Source of the DNA: Halichondria panicea
Lineage: Eukaryota; Porifera; Demospongiae; Suberitida; Halichondriidae
Direction of reading: 5' to 3'
DNA length: 64,000 nucleotides
Assembly: GCF_963675165.1 (NCBI RefSeq)
Contig: NC_087385.1
Span: forward strand, 5,725,412 to 5,789,411
Shown here: positions 46,278 through 57,033 of the stretch, piece by piece
Layout of the letters: each line of letters starts with the position of its first letter
How positions within the stretch are numbered: position 1 is the stretch's first letter
Notes under the pieces: model-generated
What the model was told of the DNA's origin: nothing
The model's input: the letters and a program-made list of their open reading frames with translations, nothing else
Database searches by the model: none
Position numbers and translations under genes: made by a program

Positions 46278-46663
46278 TTATTCATTCTTTCTTGGTACTG
46301 GAAGAGAAATAGATTCATTAGTTCCTGGAATAATGCTGTATACCTGAGCAGTAGGCTGAGTGTTGAAGGACTTGAGGACTGAGTTTCTTACAGCAAGCTC
46401 GTAGACTATCGATCTCCGCACCACACTTGCTCTCCTGGTAGTGGTTAGCTGGGGAGGATCAGAAGTGTGAGGTGAGTGTATATAAGACCATACCAATACA
46501 CGTCATGTCAGAGTTCATGTGCTATGTGTTGATCGAACCATCTTGTGAGATCTGACCCAATTAGATTACACAGGTGTATAAAAACACCTTGCAAGCAGTA
46601 CTGTATCCTGCAGGCTTTATCTTTGCACAGCTTTTCTGCAAGTTTCTTGTACTCTTGTTCCAT
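46278..46663 (-). CDS. CMC4: CMC4 homologue, twin CX9C mitochondrial protein (66 aa)
   Basis: Small protein of the mitochondrial intermembrane space folded by the MIA40 disulfide relay. Three exons (46588-46663, 46344-46448, 46278-46297) join to 66 residues; human CMC4 has 68. The twin CX9C pattern is present: CKDKACRIQYC and CGAEIDSLRAC, linked by LQANHYQESK, with extra cysteines in KACR, RACCKK and SAYCS as in CMC4/p8. The short last exon ends VPRKNE. Start at ATG 46663 (MEQEYKKL) gives the family length; the frame stays open upstream to 46786 without similarity. The TMEM33 start codon is only 40 bp beyond its stop, and UTX diverges 157 bp upstream. Confidence 0.85.
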
Positions 46664-46820
46664 GAAATCTCCGTAGACTAAAGCTGTTCTCAGTATACTT
46701 TCAATGTTTTCTCCGTTCACTTTCAGCTGGACACGCCCACAAGAAGTAGTAAAGCTAGCTTTGTGAGAAAGCTTTATAAACGTCATCGCGCTTCACTGAG
46801 AAAGAAAAGAAAAAAAGGAA
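46664..46820. promoter_or_regulatory. Compact bidirectional promoter between CMC4 and UTX
   Basis: Start codons of CMC4 (-) and UTX/KDM6 (+) are 157 bp apart, so promoters and 5' UTRs of both must overlap or share this segment. It has a purine-rich run (GAGAAAGAAAAGAAAAAAAG) just before the UTX ATG. No TATA box is evident. Confidence 0.45.
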
Positions 46821-49800
46821 ATGTCGGTTACACCAGATCAGCCTGTTTTTGAGCAGATTGGACCTCCTCCTAACGTGGTCCCCAGTGATGATCCCTCTCC
46901 ACGCGCTATGGAGGTCATCAGAAGCTTGGATAGGTGAGGATCTACTCACTTGTGCTGCACCAAATAAAATAATGACAGTGGATTAACATGTGGTTTATAA
47001 TAGCTTCATGGAAACTAGTACACAGTTGTCTTAATTAATAAGCATAAATGCTAGGTAGAGAGATTGATTTTGTATTTCATTGGTACCGCTAGTAGAGTTT
47101 ATAGTGTGTCTTCTCATGAGTGCCGATAGCAACACGCAAATCATTAGAGAGAGAGAGGCAGCTGTGCATTGTTTACTATACTGGGATTTCCCCTCATATC
47201 CTATGTTACATTCTGTTGGCTTGTTGTTTTTTCTGCACACAGTGGGCCCAATATACAACAAAATCGTCTTGGCACAAGAGCATTAGAAACCATTTCACAT
47301 TTGCACACACCTTTCACACAATTGCGCATTTGGCACATGATTACTAGTGATTTCAACCCTCACTTCCGTGCATGCACACTTGACAGTCGATCGTTTGGGT
47401 TCCTGGATTTCCAAACCCCCTCCCCCCACCCCACCTCCAATGGCAGCCCAAGCTCGACAAGCTTCCTCTCTAAGGAATTTGTACAGCAGGTAATAATGCG
47501 TTGACAGCAAAGCTAGCTAGCTGTGAGGATGACTATCTCTCTACTTCTTTGGGGAGTCCTCATTAACACTAGGAGTGTACATTGTATATAGATGGATAGG
47601 GACAGATTAGATCTCACCCAGAGTTAATCAATGCATGCATTCTCCCACAGGGCATTGCCAGGCTCTGTAGGGACCTGACTGTTGGTCCCCTGTCAGACGC
47701 ACTCAGAGCAGAGCTCTTCTGTCAACTAGGTCATCTGCACCTCCTACTGGAGCAGTACACTGATGGTATATAGTTCACATTTCGTAATGATTATGTTTAA
47801 TGAGTTTGAAGTAATTGCTAAGGATTAACTGTTAAGGAGATAATAGATAGGCCATTATTTTAATGTTTAATACCTGCTTGAATGTTTGAATGCAGAGTCT
47901 GATAATAACCTCAATATATACCATACCCCCCTCCAAACACACACATCCTACCCCCCACAGCTCTCTCGGCCTATCAGCAGTACCAGTATCTGTGCCCCCT
48001 GGAGAGCAGCAGGAACGCTAACATGCAATATGGTCTGGGACTCATCTACTTCGGCATCAACTCCTACGACTGGTGAGTTCACAATAATTATTAGGTCACT
48101 CTGGAGTACCATATCGGCTGTTGCAGAGGTTAAATAAATCTTAGCTTTGTTGCATGGTGATCCGAGAAGTAATTACATAATGGAAAAAGCCACACACAAG
48201 CAAGCTTGAGACGAGAGCAGCCTTTGCAGAGCTTTTTGTATGCTAGTGATCTAACTAGATATTATATAAGCCAAAAGACAAGCAGTATTTGATGTGTTTC
48301 CTGACTACCTCTATTGTGTGCTACCTCTCTAGGGCTATGGAGTCATTCAAACAAGTGTTGACGTTGGCTCCAGAGTTTGCAAGACGAGGAGAGATCCACC
48401 TCCGGCTGGGGGTCATGTTCAAGACAAAGGGAGAATACAACAGCAGCACTCATCACTTCAAGCAGGCCTCCCACTTGAGTGGACCAGCTAGCTTCTCAAA
48501 ATTGGAAAGTGAGTGTGTTTTAAAACAATTCCCTGTTTCCTGTTTCTGGGAATACTACTTATTAGCTCACAATTAATTCCCCACTATAACAATGATTATT
48601 AGCCTGTAGGTGGGTCTGTAGGATAATGCCAGTGTAGAGGGTCTGTGTTTTATGTATGGCAGTCTGTGTCCAGCTGCTGTGTGCAGGTGTACAGGTGTGA
48701 GGGCTTTCATTAACACAGTACCTCTAAGTAATGCACCTTGCTGTGCTCCAAGGTCAACACCCAGACAGCGTTAACTAGACTCTTGACACCTTAGCATTGT
48801 TACAGGATATGCCTATATGGCTTTGGCTGTTCCCCCCACGCAGTGTACCAGAGAGGGAAGTCTGTTATTTTCATACCGTCCCCCACACAGTGTACCAGAG
48901 AGGGGAGCCTGTTATTTTCATACCATCCCCCACACAGTGTACCAGAGAGGGGAGCCTGTTATTTTCATGCCATAAGATGTAGTGTTCTCATATTATAAAC
49001 CCTCAGTTTTGGCCCATACACTAGTTTACAATAGTAGGTGTTAGAGATTTATTTGTTGAATCATTCATGAATCGTTTCTCCCCACAGTTCAGTTCCATCT
49101 TGGTCACATCCACCACTTGCAAGGTCACTTCATTGCTGCCAAGGAGACCTTTGAGGGCATTCTCGCTAAAAAGAACGTCCCTAACTCTGTCAAGGCCATG
49201 GCTCTCAGACAGCTAGGTAATTACTGTTATCATAACAACAACAACTCATTAGACTCGTGTAGATTGCACGTGCTTGTCTTTTAGCACAGTTTTGATAGTA
49301 CTGGCACTCTAACTACCTCCTCCACTGCAGGATGGCTGTATCACAGTGTACCCGAGGTTGCCATCATGTGTGAAAACCCCACAGCAAAGGCAGTGGACCT
49401 CCTCAAACTGGCCGTGGGTGCAGACTACGCCTCCTCTCAGGCCTGGTATTTCCTCGGCCGTTGCCATGCCTCCCAGGGGCGGGCACGGGATGCATTCCTA
49501 GCGTATCAGCAAGCTGTCAACAAGTCCACCGACAACCAGGCAGAGATATGGTGCTCCATTGGGTGAGAGTGGCACGAATACCTAAAACTATATACCTTGT
49601 CATAAAATAACTATTGTTTGTGATGGGGCTTGCTGATTAAAGACATCAGAGGCTACTGTTTTCACTAGGGAAGTAGTACTACCCGTGTGCTGTTAATTGT
49701 GGTACATGCAAGAGTTCATTGGTTCATTCCAATGCACTTAGTCTGCACAGTTGCACACAGAAACCCTACACTGGAATGACATTGTTAGTACTTCACTCTC

Positions 49801-52800
49801 CCTTTTTCTCACAGGATACTTTACCACAACATGGGTCAGGCTAAGGACAGTCTACAGTCATACGTCTGTGCCGTGTACCTTGACCCCGGACGGCACGAGG
49901 CATGGACGGACATGGGCTGTCTCTATGAGTCAGTCTCTCAGCCAATGTAAGTGCATTGTCTGCAAACGTGAGAAATATAGTAGGTTTGTGGGAAACCCCG
50001 AACCTTTGTTGATGTACACGTTTGACAATGAATCTCATTATGTTGTGATACTGTTCTTCCACCTGCAGAGATGCACTCATCACTTATAAGAATTCCATCT
50101 TCATCAGATCAGCAGAGCAAATCAATGGTGAGGGGAGCTTCTCATTCTCAACATAATTATTGTGTGCATTTCCTTTGTCGTTGCATTCCTTTTGTGTCTT
50201 TTTGTGTATACACAATCATGTATTCCTGTCATCCAACTTATGATATATAAAGACAAGAGTTGTTACTTCTCTACCTCCCCCCACAGCTGACAAGACTGGA
50301 CAGTACTTGTTCTCCCGAGTTGCGAACCTGGAGCAGTACATTACAATGGTTGGCCCCACCATTCTCCAGACTCAGCCGCACACCCTACCCACACTCAAGG
50401 AGGCGTGGCACACACTAGTCCCCTCCCACGTACGAAGCTCGCCCAAGAGCTCTGGATCAACTTATAGCCCACTACTGGTGAGCACACAAATGTCAAACTA
50501 TCGTACTTTTCGAAAGGTACCCACCTGTACAGCATTGAATAATATGCATACATTACTGTAAGTACTACAATGTACCTGTACTACAAAGTATAAGCCTGTA
50601 CTTGTCAAGCCGCTGCTATTGTGATTAACCCAATGTTCCATCCCTTCAGGATCTCTCTTCACTGGAAATATCAACGAGTCCTCTCACCTCTCTACCCAAC
50701 TTCTCCCCTTCGTTTTGTTCCCCTAGAAATACTGTACACCAAGGGCCGGTCCCAAAGAAGCAGCGCACAAATCGTCACAACAACGAACCAATCGTTATCC
50801 GCAACATGGGAGACACCTGGCATCCCAGCCTGTCCCTCCGGTGTCTGGACCAGACTGCAGGGGGCCAAGTCCACACGGGGGGTCATATCAACACCGGGGG
50901 TCCTGTCAATGTGGGAGGTCCTACTCTAGGGGAGCACGATATTCTGGCTCAGCCAAATGCCTTCTCAACTTCTGATGTTTTCTCTGGGTTTACTGCTGAC
51001 ACTCGGCCGACTAGTTTGGGCATCAAAAAAACTCATTGCGATTCGAACTCGTCTGCACCTACATGTACAACTGGATTATCTTCATTTCATTCTAACTCAA
51101 GCCCTGGCTCTGCAGCCGGCTCATGCTTTACTCCAATTTCACTTCACTCTGTCAATGGACATAACCCCTTCACCACTGATTATATGAGCTCTTCAACTGC
51201 TCCAACACCTTACTACCCTAGCCACGCCCCCACTACTGCCACGGCAATTTCCTCCCTCCCTGGTGACCTCTCCTCCCTCTCACCCCTCCCCGATGTGAAA
51301 CTCAGCGAGGAAGATTTCCACGAGTACTTACAGACAAGCGGTAGCCAAGAGAGTGTCCTGACTCAGTCCATCGTCAATCTTCTCAAGTCTCCCACCATTG
51401 AACGAAAATACAAATCGCAAACGGCCATGTGTTGGAATGAGCTTGATGGTATGGAACAGAGACAACCACCTCCCACAAGGAACGGAGACAGTGCTACCAG
51501 TATGACCTCAACTGAAGCCATACTCGTTGCTGAGGAGCATTCACTTCCGGCCAAATCCACTCGATCGTGTGAGGTTAATTCCGACTCGTCTAGCGGTGTG
51601 TCTTCAGCCGATACTAATCTCCAACTGGACTCCAACTCTCCTCTCCTCAGTCCGAATGCCCTACTACTGCACAGCCCATACGAGTTGGACGATTTATTGG
51701 ACCCAATTCACGAACCATTTCCCTCACTAGCCGACGATGGAGAGTACATGAAGCGTGACCCCGATCTGACCCCCACTGACCCTCCAGCGGAGGAGGAAGT
51801 CGTGGATCTCCGCCCAGAAGTACCTGTGTTTGAGGTGAGAGACTGACACTTCCCTTGTGTTATTCTTAAGGTCTACTCAGTCATGAGTGCATGTGCTCGC
51901 AAAACATTATAATGTGTACGATAATTATGATGTGATGTACATTAGACATTTGTAGCTGTTAATGGAGCAAGAAATTTCTAGTACAATATGCTTATTATGG
52001 CATTGTGATAAAGTGCACTGGTACACTCGTGTTTATTCCTCCTGGCAGGTGTCTACTCAAGAGGAGGCGCTCTCCGAGACCCTCCATGGACTCTGCTGTA
52101 ACCCCAACACCCCCGTCTGCATGATTCGTGGACTCTGTCCGCTGGTGAACCTTAACCTCCAGCTTTTCTCCTCCAAGAGTATCGTAAAGACCTGCCCCGA
52201 CCACGAGATGGAGGTTCGAGAGCAGGTGGGTAAATTGTGTGTAGTTATAGCTTGTCTTATTCATAGTTTATTTTTTTTGCTAACTTTGATAGGTCATAGT
52301 TTTGACTTGTGATTGTTTTCTCTTATAAATCCACTGCCAATGCTATGTCTGTTATTTATTTACTGCCAGTGTACATTTTATTTTCTATGCAGGTACAACA
52401 AGCAGCTGATGAGAACACTGAGCTCAACGGGCATAAGCAGGTGTGGAGATACGAGAGTCAGCGGACCTACACAACCGTCAAGGAGTACGCCAAGTACCAA
52501 AAGCAAATGCTGCAGAAAAAGGTGTCTTATAATTATGTTCCTATCTAGTGTGTGCATGTTGCGCATAGCATTCGCAATAGCATGACACTTTATGCATTTC
52601 AGCACTGTAGAGTATAGATCTCACTGTGTGAAAAACAACTTTTGTGTTGACTGTCAATTGCAAATATTTAAAGCCTTGATTGTGTCTCTCCAGAAGTCAA
52701 GTAGTGGTGAATTCAAGTCTTCCAACAAGAAGTTGATTCGTTTTGGCACCAACGTGGACCTGTCTGACTGGGAAAAGTGGGGTAGGCAGCTGGAGGAGCT

Positions 52801-53157
52801 TGAGAAACTGCCAAAGTTCCTCAGGGTAACTGACATTCACTCACCCACCTTTACACTGTACAATGTATAAGATTTCAGGTGGTTTGAGAAACTGCCAAAG
52901 TTCCTCAGGGTAACTGACATTCACTCACCCACCTTTACACTGTACAATGTATAAGGTTTCAGGTGGTTTTGATAGGTTTACCTTTGATAGTATGTAGTGT
53001 ATTCAGTTTTGACCCCAAGACCTTGCTCATTGCACACCTCCTCATTACTATAGTTTCAGGAAGTTCAGGTCCCTTTGAGTTCAAATTTACTGCAAAATGA
53101 TCACTCATGACTACGTTGTAGCTCTGCACACATCACACACACATATCACATCACACA

Positions 53158-53220
<63 letters not shown>

Positions 53221-54772
53221 CACTTCAGGTTAACTGCCCTGAGGCCAACCTTCTCGCACACATTGGCTACTCTATCCTCGGTGTGAACTCCGCCCAGCTG
53301 TACATGAAGGTCCCGGGTTCACGTACTCCCGGACACCAGGAGAACCACAATCTCTGCTCTGTGAACATCAACATTGGCCCTGGAGGGTGCGAGTGGTTCT
53401 CTGTGCACAACAAGTACTGGGGCATCTTCCACAAGCTCTGTGACAAGTGAGTCATTAGGTGTCATTATAAGTACAAAATATTACTACAACGTTTAAAATG
53501 AACTAAATCAGCAGAAATTTTGCCAATTAAAGTAACTACAGGCTACAGTACATTATTAGCAAACTTGGCAGTCGATCATTACCACTTAACTTAACCCCTC
53601 CTCCAGACACAAGTTGTGCTTCCTCACCGGGTCATGGTGGCCTATCTTGGAGGAGCTAGAGGAGATGAGGGTTCCGGTCTACCGGTTCACTCAACAGCCT
53701 GGGGACATTGTTTGGCTCAACCCCGGAACAGTACACTGGGTTCAAGCTAATGTGAGTTAGTTCTCAATTACTGGCCGCCTTTATATACCTAATTGTAGTT
53801 TCAGTGTTGTACCTTATATTGTACTGGATCACAATACGTACGTGTATGTACTGTACATGCATTGTTACTGGTTGCTGAGTGAGTAAGATGGTTCTCTCTC
53901 CTCCCTCCTGCAGACTGTATGCAACAACATAGCGTGGAATGTCGGCCCCATCACTGCTCACCAGTTCAGAATGGCCTGGGAGAGATACATGTGGAACAAA
54001 ATGCGCAGTAAGTCTCCCCTCCTTTCTCTGCGTGCTTCTTTAGGTGTACGTTCTATAGTTGTTGTTTACGTTACATTTGCACCCTATAACTGTTGTCTTG
54101 GTTGTTATGGCTCTGTGTACTGCAGACGTACGCAGCATTGTTCCAATGATCCATCTCTCTTGGAGCTTGGCCAGGAAAATCAAGATTGTGGATGAAGCTC
54201 TCTACCTGCAACTGAGGTACACATACATACGTACAGCACATTGTTACACACTTACATTATTATGCTGCTTGTACATATACTCATATAATTTTGGCTCATC
54301 ACATGCGTAGGAGTCTGCTTGAGAGCTCTCTGGCACAGACCCACAGACTCGCAGCTCATCTGGCCGAAGCGTCAATTCCCTTCACCCCCCACCCTCGTAT
54401 GGAAAATGAGACTGCCCCCTGTTGCAACAACTGTCTGGACGAGGTCTTCAACATGCTGTTTGTCCTCAGTCACAAGGGAGAGTACCTGGTCTACTGTCAC
54501 AAGTGTGCCATGGCTATGGAGAAATCGTTCACAGTACTCAGACAGGTGAGTATGTCTAACAAACGAGTGTGTACCAGTTGTGCTGAGTATGTTAATTATC
54601 ACCATGTGGATAGAGGCTATTGGTTTAATTTGTCATATTTGTGCCGTATTATCATGTGACATATGCTACCCCCCCCCTACAGTTTGACACGGGGGAGTTG
54701 CAACAGACACTGGACAACTTTAAGCTCCACCCACCACCTGTCTACAGTCCCGTTCCTCAAGCTGCCCACTAA
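46821..54772 (+). CDS. KDM6A: UTX/KDM6 H3K27 demethylase (TPR and JmjC)
   Basis: Removes di/trimethyl marks from H3K27, usually inside MLL3/4 complexes. Twenty exons: 46821-46933, 47387-47489, 47651-47765, 47961-48072, 48333-48508, 49088-49216, 49331-49562, 49815-49946, 50069-50127, 50287-50477, 50650-51834, 52049-52225, 52393-52521, 52694-52825, 53229-53446, 53607-53751, 53914-54007, 54126-54216, 54311-54545, 54683-54772; in phase, 1,285 residues. Residues about 75-430 are TPRs ([27 protein letters not shown]). A disordered Ser/Thr/Pro-rich middle is encoded mainly by the 1.2-kb exon 11. The JmjC domain (about 960-1130) has the iron ligands H-x-E in [18 protein letters not shown] and the distal His in [12 protein letters not shown]-terminal helical and zinc-binding part follows (CCNNC...CHKC). 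Active-site residues are intact. Confidence 0.95.
48835..48972. repeat. 47-bp minisatellite in UTX intron 5
   Basis: Three tandem units (CAGTGTACCAGAGAGG...CTGTTATTTTCATACC) beginning at 48841, 48888 and 48935. Intronic; no coding. Confidence 0.9.
52801..52968 (+). repeat. 84-bp tandem duplication covering the UTX exon 14 donor
   Basis: 52801-52884 and 52885-52968 are almost identical and both contain the last 25 coding bases of exon 14 (CTGCCAAAGTTCCTCAGG) plus the GTAACT donor. Using the second donor would add intron sequence with an in-frame TAA (52868-52870). Confidence 0.92.
53150..53218. repeat. (CA)n microsatellite before UTX exon 15
   Basis: About 30 CA units ending 10 bp before the acceptor of the exon starting at 53229. 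It takes the place of a normal pyrimidine tract. Confidence 0.95.
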
Positions 54773-55073
54773 ACACCTGCGCAGTGTTTTTAAACCTTGT
54801 TCCTTTTCCGAATACATGAAACTATTATTTTGACTCAACACTTTACTTGAAACTACTGGCTTATCACATGTACATGACTGTATTATACTGTTTCTGGCTT
54901 TGTGGAACAGAGCATATAATTATTTGTGTAGATATTTTGTTCTTTTGTTTTAATATTGTGTTATAAGTACTTGACCACCACCATTTTGATTCTTGTTTTT
55001 GTGTAACATGTGAAATGTGATCTTTGTAAAATTAAAAGAAACCATTGTTATTGTTGGTATAATATATTATGTA

Positions 55074-55110
55074 TCAAGGGCGTATAAAGGATATATTTAT
55101 ACGCCCTTGA
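55074..55110. other. Perfect inverted repeat between UTX and GALE 3' ends
   Basis: TCAAGGGCGTATAAA and TTTATACGCCCTTGA are perfect 15-bp arms around a 7-bp loop. It lies between two convergent genes (54773-55235). It could be a small mobile remnant or a transcript-end hairpin. Nothing else is seen in the interval except AT-rich sequence with an AATAAA near 55198. Confidence 0.6.
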
Positions 55111-55235
55111 CGATATATAAATTGTCATTCCACAATCTATTAAATATAATTATGATCGATCGACAGGAGCGATCCTACATACAGATAATCAGCTATTCAA
55201 TAAATATCTAAACCCTAAAAATCATAACAGTTAGA

Positions 55236-56291
55236 CTATTCTTTGCTGTTGTATCCTTGAGGGTTGTTGCTCTGCCATCTCCAGGTATCCTCACACATTT
55301 GGGCCAAGTCTCGAGTGGCCTTCCATTGCAGCTCTCTCTCCGCCAGACTTGGATCAGCATAGCATGTTGCTATGTCGCCCTCTCTTCGTCCAACAATCTT
55401 CCGTGGTATCGGCTTGCCCACAGTTTCCCCGAGGGCATCGGCTAGTTCCATCACTGACACTCCCTTCCCAGTTCCGAGGTTGTACACCTTGAGTCCACAG
55501 TTACTGTCGATCTGTCTCAGTGTTGCCACATGCCCTAGGGCAAGGTCAACGATATGGATGTAGTCTCGCACGCCAGTCCCATCAGGTGTGTTATAGTCGC
55601 TTCCAAACACTAGTAGTTCCGGTCTGGTGCCAACAGCTACTTGAGATACAAACGGCATGAGGTTGTTTGGAACACCTCGAGGGTCTTCTCCGATCATGCC
55701 CGACTTGTGGGCTCCAACAGGGTTAAAGTAGCGCAGTAGGACAATGTTCCAATCTGTGTTCGATTTGTGGTAGTCGGCGAGAATCTCTTCAACAAAGTAT
55801 TTTGTTTTGCCGTAGGGATTGGAGCAGTTACCAGTGGGGTGCTTCTCGTCAATGGGCAGGTATTGAGGGTCACCGTACACAGTCGCTGATGAGGAAAAGA
55901 TGAAGTTTCGAACTTCGAATTCTTCCATTGTCTCGATCAGATTGAGAGCAATTTCAATGTTAATACGATAGTAACGCAAAGGTAGACGCACTGATTCTCC
56001 GACAGCTTTCAGTCCAGCGAAATGAATAACAGCGTAAAATTTGTATTTCATAAAAAGTTCCTTGAGCTTCACACGATCTAAGAGATCGAATGTGTGAACG
56101 TCAACTTTCTTTCCAGTGAGAGTCTCAACCCTCCTAATGCTCTCAGTGGAGGAGTTGCCAAGATTGTCCACCACGACTGGTTGATAGTCCCCAGCTTGGA
56201 GAAGCTCCAATACTGTATGACTTCCCACATAACCAGCCCCTCCAGTTACCAGGATGAACTTGTCACTATTCCCTTTCGTTGATTCGGCCAT
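55236..56291 (-). CDS. GALE: UDP-glucose 4-epimerase, single exon (351 aa)
   Basis: Interconverts UDP-glucose and UDP-galactose (Leloir pathway) in the cytosol with bound NAD. Length 351 residues, against 348 in human. Rossmann glycine motif TGGAGYVGSH at about residue 16; FAGLKAVGESV; FSSSATVYGDP with the catalytic Ser/Thr; active-site YGKTK (Tyr-x3-Lys) near 160; LRYFNPVGAH; RDYIHIVDLA. All catalytic residues are present. Unusually for this window it has no intron. Start is ATG 56291; the next codons form a short polar lead before the Rossmann strand. A perfect palindrome lies 60 bp upstream. Confidence 0.95.
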   Translation of the reverse strand: MAESTKGNSDKFILVTGGAGYVGSHTVLELLQAGDYQPVVVDNLGNSSTESIRRVETLTGKKVDVHTFDLLDRVKLKELFMKYKFYAVIHFAGLKAVGESVRLPLRYYRINIEIALNLIETMEEFEVRNFIFSSSATVYGDPQYLPIDEKHPTGNCSNPYGKTKYFVEEILADYHKSNTDWNIVLLRYFNPVGAHKSGMIGEDPRGVPNNLMPFVSQVAVGTRPELLVFGSDYNTPDGTGVRDYIHIVDLALGHVATLRQIDSNCGLKVYNLGTGKGVSVMELADALGETVGKPIPRKIVGRREGDIATCYADPSLAERELQWKATRDLAQMCEDTWRWQSNNPQGYNSKE

Positions 56292-56354
56292 AGTAATGTA
56301 TACGTACGTAGCTAGCTACCGATAGCTGATCTTTAAAAGTACAGTAGGATTGGG

Positions 56355-56416
56355 TAGTTGGGCGTGGCTCGACCGTCTCCTGACGGGGAGGGAGAGGATC
56401 GGGCCACGCCCAACTA
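56355..56416. repeat. Inverted repeat upstream of GALE
   Basis: Perfect 14-bp arms TAGTTGGGCGTGGC and GCCACGCCCAACTA around 34 bp that themselves contain CGTCTCCTGACG. Possible promoter element or small MITE remnant; position 60-125 bp upstream of the ATG. Confidence 0.65.
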
Positions 56417-56588
56417 AGGATTGGGCGTGTGTCTTGTTTCTTTGTGGATATTGAGGTCATTGTAGAACAATACATTGGAATGTTAATTGTCAAAACCAGA
56501 AAAGGTCAAGATACTAAAAGTGGTCAGATGATATTGATGCTTCCCTTTTAAGGTGCAGCTGATTCATGAGCTCGCTCCCATGTTTTGG

Positions 56589-56741
56589 TACCGCGGTACC
56601 AGAGGAGGTCTGACATGTGTGCACGAATCACTACAAGTTCAGTGCATTTGGCCTGTACATTGTCACGTGACCGCAATGACATCAATGCACTGAACTTGTA
56701 GTGATTCGTGCACGCATGTCGGACCTCCTCTGCCGCGGTAC
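56589..56741. mobile_element. Palindromic element with GAGGAGGT ends (copy 2)
   Basis: Near-perfect arms of about 60 bp: left TACCGCGGTACCAGAGGAGG, then GTGCACGAATCACTACAAGT; right has the inverse ending CCTCCTCTGCCGCGGTA. Ends match those of the element at 41659-41765. No coding capacity: a non-autonomous MITE-type copy. Confidence 0.75.
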
Positions 56742-56810
56742 ACATGCACGCAGGGTTGCTAAAACTGTAATCACATTCCACACATTCTACACATTCCCAT
56801 CCTTGTAATT

Positions 56811-56914
56811 TATAGCGCAAAATTTTCTACGTTGAATAAATTTTGTGGGGGATTAGCTGCTTATCGAAAGCATTCCCAGGCCATGCTTAAGCCCCTCGAA
56901 AATTTCATGCTATA
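56811..56914. mobile_element. Short palindromic element, TATAGCGCAAAATTTTC ends
   Basis: TATAGCGCAAAATTTTC (56811) is inverted as GAAAATTTCATGCTATA (to 56914). A similar end is seen at 15940-15956. Confidence 0.55.
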
Positions 56915-57033
56915 AGGTACAAGTGTCATTTACTGCAGTACTTTTTAATAAATCATCACAAAAAGGAAAAGTATGGTTGAAATGACTGTTTGTACATTTA
57001 AAAAGTAAAGGGTATGGTATATACCAGAGTCGT

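Noticed and set aside
46664-46786. N-terminal extension of CMC4 to ATG 46786
   Set aside because: The extra 41 residues have no counterpart in the CX9C family, and the frame would overlap the UTX promoter; ATG 46663 gives the expected 66-residue protein.
55236-56291. Intronless GALE as a recent bacterial transfer
   Set aside because: Length and motifs match animal GALE closely, and base composition is like its neighbours; lack of introns alone is not evidence of transfer.
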